This document shows, piece by piece, positions 6,651-9,093 of a stretch of DNA of 9,093 bases (positions are counted from its first letter, which is position 1; each line of letters begins with the position of its first letter). The stretch is from assembly GCA_003819975.1 (NCBI GenBank), contig RPPU01000142.1, positions 1 to 9,093 on the forward strand, given 5' to 3'. A program made the translations under genes and the position numbers. The stretch is from Desulfobacteraceae bacterium (lineage in GTDB: Bacteria > Desulfobacterota > DSM-4660 > Desulfatiglandales > HGW-15). The notes below the pieces were generated by a model. That model searched no databases. It was given only the letters and a program-made list of their open reading frames with translations, and was not told where the DNA came from.

Positions 6651-6863
6651 ATGGAAAAGAAAACATTATTCATTCCCAATATTAGTTGCGGTCATTGTAT
6701 TATGACTATTCAACGCGAATTAGGCGAACTAAACGGCATCAAAAAGGTTGAAGGAGACCCGCAAACAAAAAAAATAGAGGTCAGCTATGATGCCCCGGCC
6801 GATTTGGATAAAATCAAGCAGGTCTTAATGGAGATAAATTTTCCTTCCAAAGAGGAGAAATAA
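6651..6863 (+). CDS. CopZ-like HMA metallochaperone
   Basis: The 70-residue product is a single heavy-metal-associated domain of the type that carries Cu(I) in the cytoplasm and hands it to a copper ATPase. The metal site is CGHC at 13-16, with C13 and C16 as ligands, followed by the first helix IMTIQRELGEL. The rest (IKKVEGD, KKIEVSYD, DKIKQVLMEI) fits the beta-alpha-beta-beta-alpha-beta order. The residues before the first Cys are NIS rather than the more usual GMT/GMS, so the Met that commonly precedes the site is Ile. The ATG at 6651 follows AAGGAGGGG (6637-6645) at 5 nt, and is preferred over an upstream in-frame TTG at 6585 that sits on the putative promoter. The next gene encodes a copper-type ATPase with two HMA domains, which supports a copper role. 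Another soft metal cannot be excluded from the domain alone. Confidence 0.85.
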   Translation: MEKKTLFIPNISCGHCIMTIQRELGELNGIKKVEGDPQTKKIEVSYDAPADLDKIKQVLMEINFPSKEEK

Positions 6864-6903
6864 TGTTTTTTCGATCCTGAAAGACGGCGGATCGAAAAAA
6901 CAT
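6863..6903 (+). other. 15-bp perfect hairpin at the HMA gene stop
   Basis: ATGTTTTTTCGATCC (6863-6877) pairs exactly with GGATCGAAAAAACAT (6889-6903) around an 11-nt loop. The stem starts on the last base of the TAA stop codon. No T-run follows, so a simple terminator is unlikely. It could stabilise the upstream mRNA segment or reduce read-through, letting the chaperone be made in excess over the ATPase. That role is inference. Confidence 0.65.
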
Positions 6904-6990
6904 GAATTCAGGCCGGAGCGCCGGAATAGAGCTGTAAGATAAGAAAATTGGCTTTTCGTGTAGACAACAAATTGTCGATGTACGGAAACA

Positions 6991-7014
6991 TAGGGGTTCA
7001 ATAGTGAACCCTTG
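6991..7014 (+). other. Hairpin just before the copA ribosome binding site
   Basis: GGGTTCA (6994-7000) and TGAACCC (7005-7011) form a perfect 7-bp stem with loop ATAG, extendable by G-T and A-T pairs to 6991/7014. It ends 5 nt before the AGGAG (7020-7024) of copA. A smaller GACAA/TTGTC hairpin lies at 6963-6976. The 127-bp stretch 6904-7030 contains no gene. Confidence 0.5.
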
Positions 7015-7030
7015 CCAACAGGAGTCTTGC

Positions 7031-9093
7031 ATGACGGAATCCGCATCAGGAAGTAGGTTTATCGTCCCGGTTATAGGTATGACCTGCAGCAACTGCGCTC
7101 AAGCGATTGAGACCCGGCTGAGAAAATTATCCGGAATCACGGAGGTCCATGTCAATTTTGCGACCGAACAGGTAGCCGTAACGCTCGATCCCCGGATAAT
7201 ACCCTTAAAGACAGTTGTCGACCAGATCCGGCAAGCCGGCTATGAGGTGCCTTTGTCCGTGATCGAGTTCCCGGTCACCGGCATGACTTGCGCCAATTGC
7301 GCCATGACTATTGAGCGAACTTTAAATAAAAAGGTATGGGGGGTGATCAATGCCGGGGTCAATTTTGCCACCGAACGCGCCAGGGTTGAATATATTCCCG
7401 GAGTGACTGGCATTGACGAGATGATCCAGGCGATTCAAAAAGCCGGATATGGAGCCTTGCGCCCGGATTTGGAAAGCCAGGACCCGGAAGCTATTGCCCA
7501 TAAAAATGAGATTAAAAAACAAACCAACAAATTTATAGTCGGGGTTGTGTTTACCTTGCCTTTGTTCGGCTTGAGCATGGCGCGCGATTTCGGGTTTTTG
7601 GGATCCGGGAGTCATGCGGCCTGGCTCAATTGGCTTTTTTGGGCCTTGGCCACGCCGGTTCAGTTTTACACGGGCTGGGACTATTATGTGGGCGGATTTA
7701 AAAGCATTCGCAACCGCAGCGCCAATATGGATGTGCTGGTGGCCATGGGTTCGTCCGTGGCCTATTTTTATTCCCTGGTTTTACTCCTCATACCGGGCCT
7801 GGGTATGCATGTCTATTTTGAAACCGCGGCCGTAATCATTACTTTGATTAAACTGGGCAAAATGCTGGAGTCCCGCACCAAAGGCCGGACCGGCGGGGCC
7901 ATTAAAAAACTTATGGGATTACGGCCGAAGAACGCCACGCTTTGGGAAAACGGGATTGAAAAAGAGATCGCGCTTAGCCAAGTTAAAATCGGTGACAAGC
8001 TGATCGTTCATCCGGGCGAGAGTATTCCGGTCGACGGCGTCGTGCTGGAGGGCGAATCGAGCGTGGATGAATCCATGCTGACCGGCGAACCTTTGCCGGT
8101 CGATAAAGGCCCGGGCGCCAAGATTATCGGCGGCACGCTCAATACCGAAGGCCTTTTAAAAATAGAGGCAACTAGGGTCGGAAAAGATACGGTTTTAGCC
8201 AAGATCATTCGTCTGGTGCAGGAAGCCCAGGGCAGCAAAGCGCCGATTCAGGCTCTGGCCGACCGGGTGGCGGCTGTTTTCGTGCCGGGCGTGATCCTGA
8301 TTGCCGGTTTGACTTTTGCATTCTGGTTTATTCTGGGTCAAGAATTTGTCCCGGCCATGATCCGCATGGTAGCAGTGCTCGTGATCGCCTGTCCCTGTGC
8401 CTTGGGTCTGGCCACGCCCACCGCCATTATGGCCGGCACCGGTAAAGGGGCCGAGCAGGGCATTTTGTTTAAAAAAAGTGAAGCCTTGGAAACGGCCGCG
8501 AAACTGGATGTTATTTTTATGGATAAAACCGGGACCCTCACGGCCGGAAAGCCAATGGTTACGAATATCCGGCCGGCTGATCCGGCCGGAGACCCGCGGG
8601 AATTATTGTGCTTAGCCGGTTCTTTGGAAAGAGGTTCGGAGCACCCTCTGGGCCGGGCGATCAAGATCGCGGCGGAAAAACAAGGGTTGGACTTGGCCGA
8701 ACCGCGGGAGTTCAAGGCTTTCAAGGGTTCCGGTGTTCAGGGTCGGGTTCAGGAGCATTGGGTTCAGATCGGCAAGCTAAGTTGGATTCGGGCAATGAAT
8801 CCGGAATTACAGCTGCCTGAAGAAGAGATGACCCTGCTGCAGAGTCAGGGCAAGACTTTGATGGCCGTATTGCGGGATGGAAAATATGACGGCTTCCTGG
8901 CCCTGGCCGATACCATTAAACCTGAAGCAGTCGATGCGGTGCGGGATTTGCACGCTCAAGGGCTGCAAGTCGGAATGCTGACCGGCGACAATGCCGGGAC
9001 CGCGCAACAGATCGCGGCCGCAGCGGGTATTGAAAAGGTCGTGGCTGAAATCCGACCGGAAGACAAATCAGCCAAGATCAAGGAATTTCAGGA
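7031..9093 (+). CDS. copA: Copper-exporting P1B-type ATPase CopA (3'-truncated)
   Basis: This inner-membrane pump uses ATP to export Cu(I). The frame is open from ATG 7031 (AGGAG at 7020-7024, 6 nt spacing) to the window end, giving 687 residues. Two N-terminal HMA domains carry GMTCSNC (16-22) and GMTCANC (84-90). Hydrophobic segments follow at about 166-182, 197-216, 232-253 and 258-275. The actuator domain has TGEP at 351-354. The transport helix has CPC at 454-456, the P1B-1 copper/silver signature. The catalytic core shows DKTGTLT from D498 (phosphorylated Asp), SEHPLG at 536-541 (nucleotide-binding HP), GSG at 566-568 and TGDN at 651-654. The last helices, with the metal-site YN and MxxxS residues that would confirm Cu(I), lie beyond the edge, so silver or a broader monovalent specificity is not formally excluded. 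GC content is higher than in the AT-rich gap upstream. It pairs with the HMA chaperone 167 bp upstream. Confidence 0.95.
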   Translation, partial: MTESASGSRFIVPVIGMTCSNCAQAIETRLRKLSGITEVHVNFATEQVAVTLDPRIIPLKTVVDQIRQAGYEVPLSVIEFPVTGMTCANCAMTIERTLNKKVWGVINAGVNFATERARVEYIPGVTGIDEMIQAIQKAGYGALRPDLESQDPEAIAHKNEIKKQTNKFIVGVVFTLPLFGLSMARDFGFLGSGSHAAWLNWLFWALATPVQFYTGWDYYVGGFKSIRNRSANMDVLVAMGSSVAYFYSLVLLLIPGLGMHVYFETAAVIITLIKLGKMLESRTKGRTGGAIKKLMGLRPKNATLWENGIEKEIALSQVKIGDKLIVHPGESIPVDGVVLEGESSVDESMLTGEPLPVDKGPGAKIIGGTLNTEGLLKIEATRVGKDTVLAKIIRLVQEAQGSKAPIQALADRVAAVFVPGVILIAGLTFAFWFILGQEFVPAMIRMVAVLVIACPCALGLATPTAIMAGTGKGAEQGILFKKSEALETAAKLDVIFMDKTGTLTAGKPMVTNIRPADPAGDPRELLCLAGSLERGSEHPLGRAIKIAAEKQGLDLAEPREFKAFKGSGVQGRVQEHWVQIGKLSWIRAMNPELQLPEEEMTLLQSQGKTLMAVLRDGKYDGFLALADTIKPEAVDAVRDLHAQGLQVGMLTGDNAGTAQQIAAAAGIEKVVAEIRPEDKSAKIKEFQ

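Noticed and set aside
8338..8724. 128-residue open frame on the minus strand inside copA
   Set aside because: It is antisense to the CPC and DKTGT catalytic segments of copA; the opening is explained by the GC-rich codon pattern of the real gene.
1..9093. CRISPR array, tRNA or rRNA gene, insertion sequence, phage or defence system
   Set aside because: Reading both strands I saw no regularly spaced repeats, no cloverleaf-like sequence, no transposase or integrase motifs and no defence-type gene cluster. The genes are standard housekeeping, stress and copper-handling genes.

Overview
The window (about 9.1 kb, all genes on the + strand) looks like ordinary chromosomal DNA from a Gram-negative bacterium. 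The evidence is a RodZ-type cell-shape protein, two predicted lipoproteins (one LolB-like, implying an outer membrane) and a heat-shock sigma factor with a recognisable RpoH box. Gene content and protein style recall Desulfobacterota ('deltaproteobacteria') or a neighbouring candidate phylum. This is an inference from remembered families, not a search result, and the phylum is left open.

Region 1 (1-5866) is a run of housekeeping genes: the 3' end of rodZ, tyrS (overlapping rodZ by 11 bp), rpoH, a TPR-repeat lipoprotein 27 bp after rpoH, and a LolB-like lipoprotein after a 184-265 bp hairpin-rich gap. The first four could be one transcript. The lolB-like gene has a plausible promoter of its own. 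The theme is envelope building (RodZ, TPR lipoprotein, LolB) mixed with translation and stress transcription.

Region 2 (5867-6301) is a stand-alone cold-shock gene. It has a candidate promoter, a leader of roughly 110 nt that can fold in two competing ways, a strong ribosome binding site that selects a TTG start, and a clear intrinsic terminator.

Region 3 (6302-6650) is AT-rich, has no confident gene, may hold a decayed coding remnant, and ends in a promoter-like sequence.

Region 4 (6651-9093) is a copper-handling pair: a 70-residue HMA metallochaperone of CopZ type, then a copA-type P1B copper ATPase that runs off the window after its hinge motif. The two are separated by 167 bp containing a 15-bp perfect hairpin that begins at the chaperone stop codon and a second hairpin just before the copA ribosome binding site. 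The chaperone is expected to deliver Cu(I) to the ATPase for export.

I did not find a new multi-gene system. The points most worth a second look are RNA-level: the cold-shock leader, the hairpins in the copper operon, and the hairpin-rich insert before the lolB-like gene.
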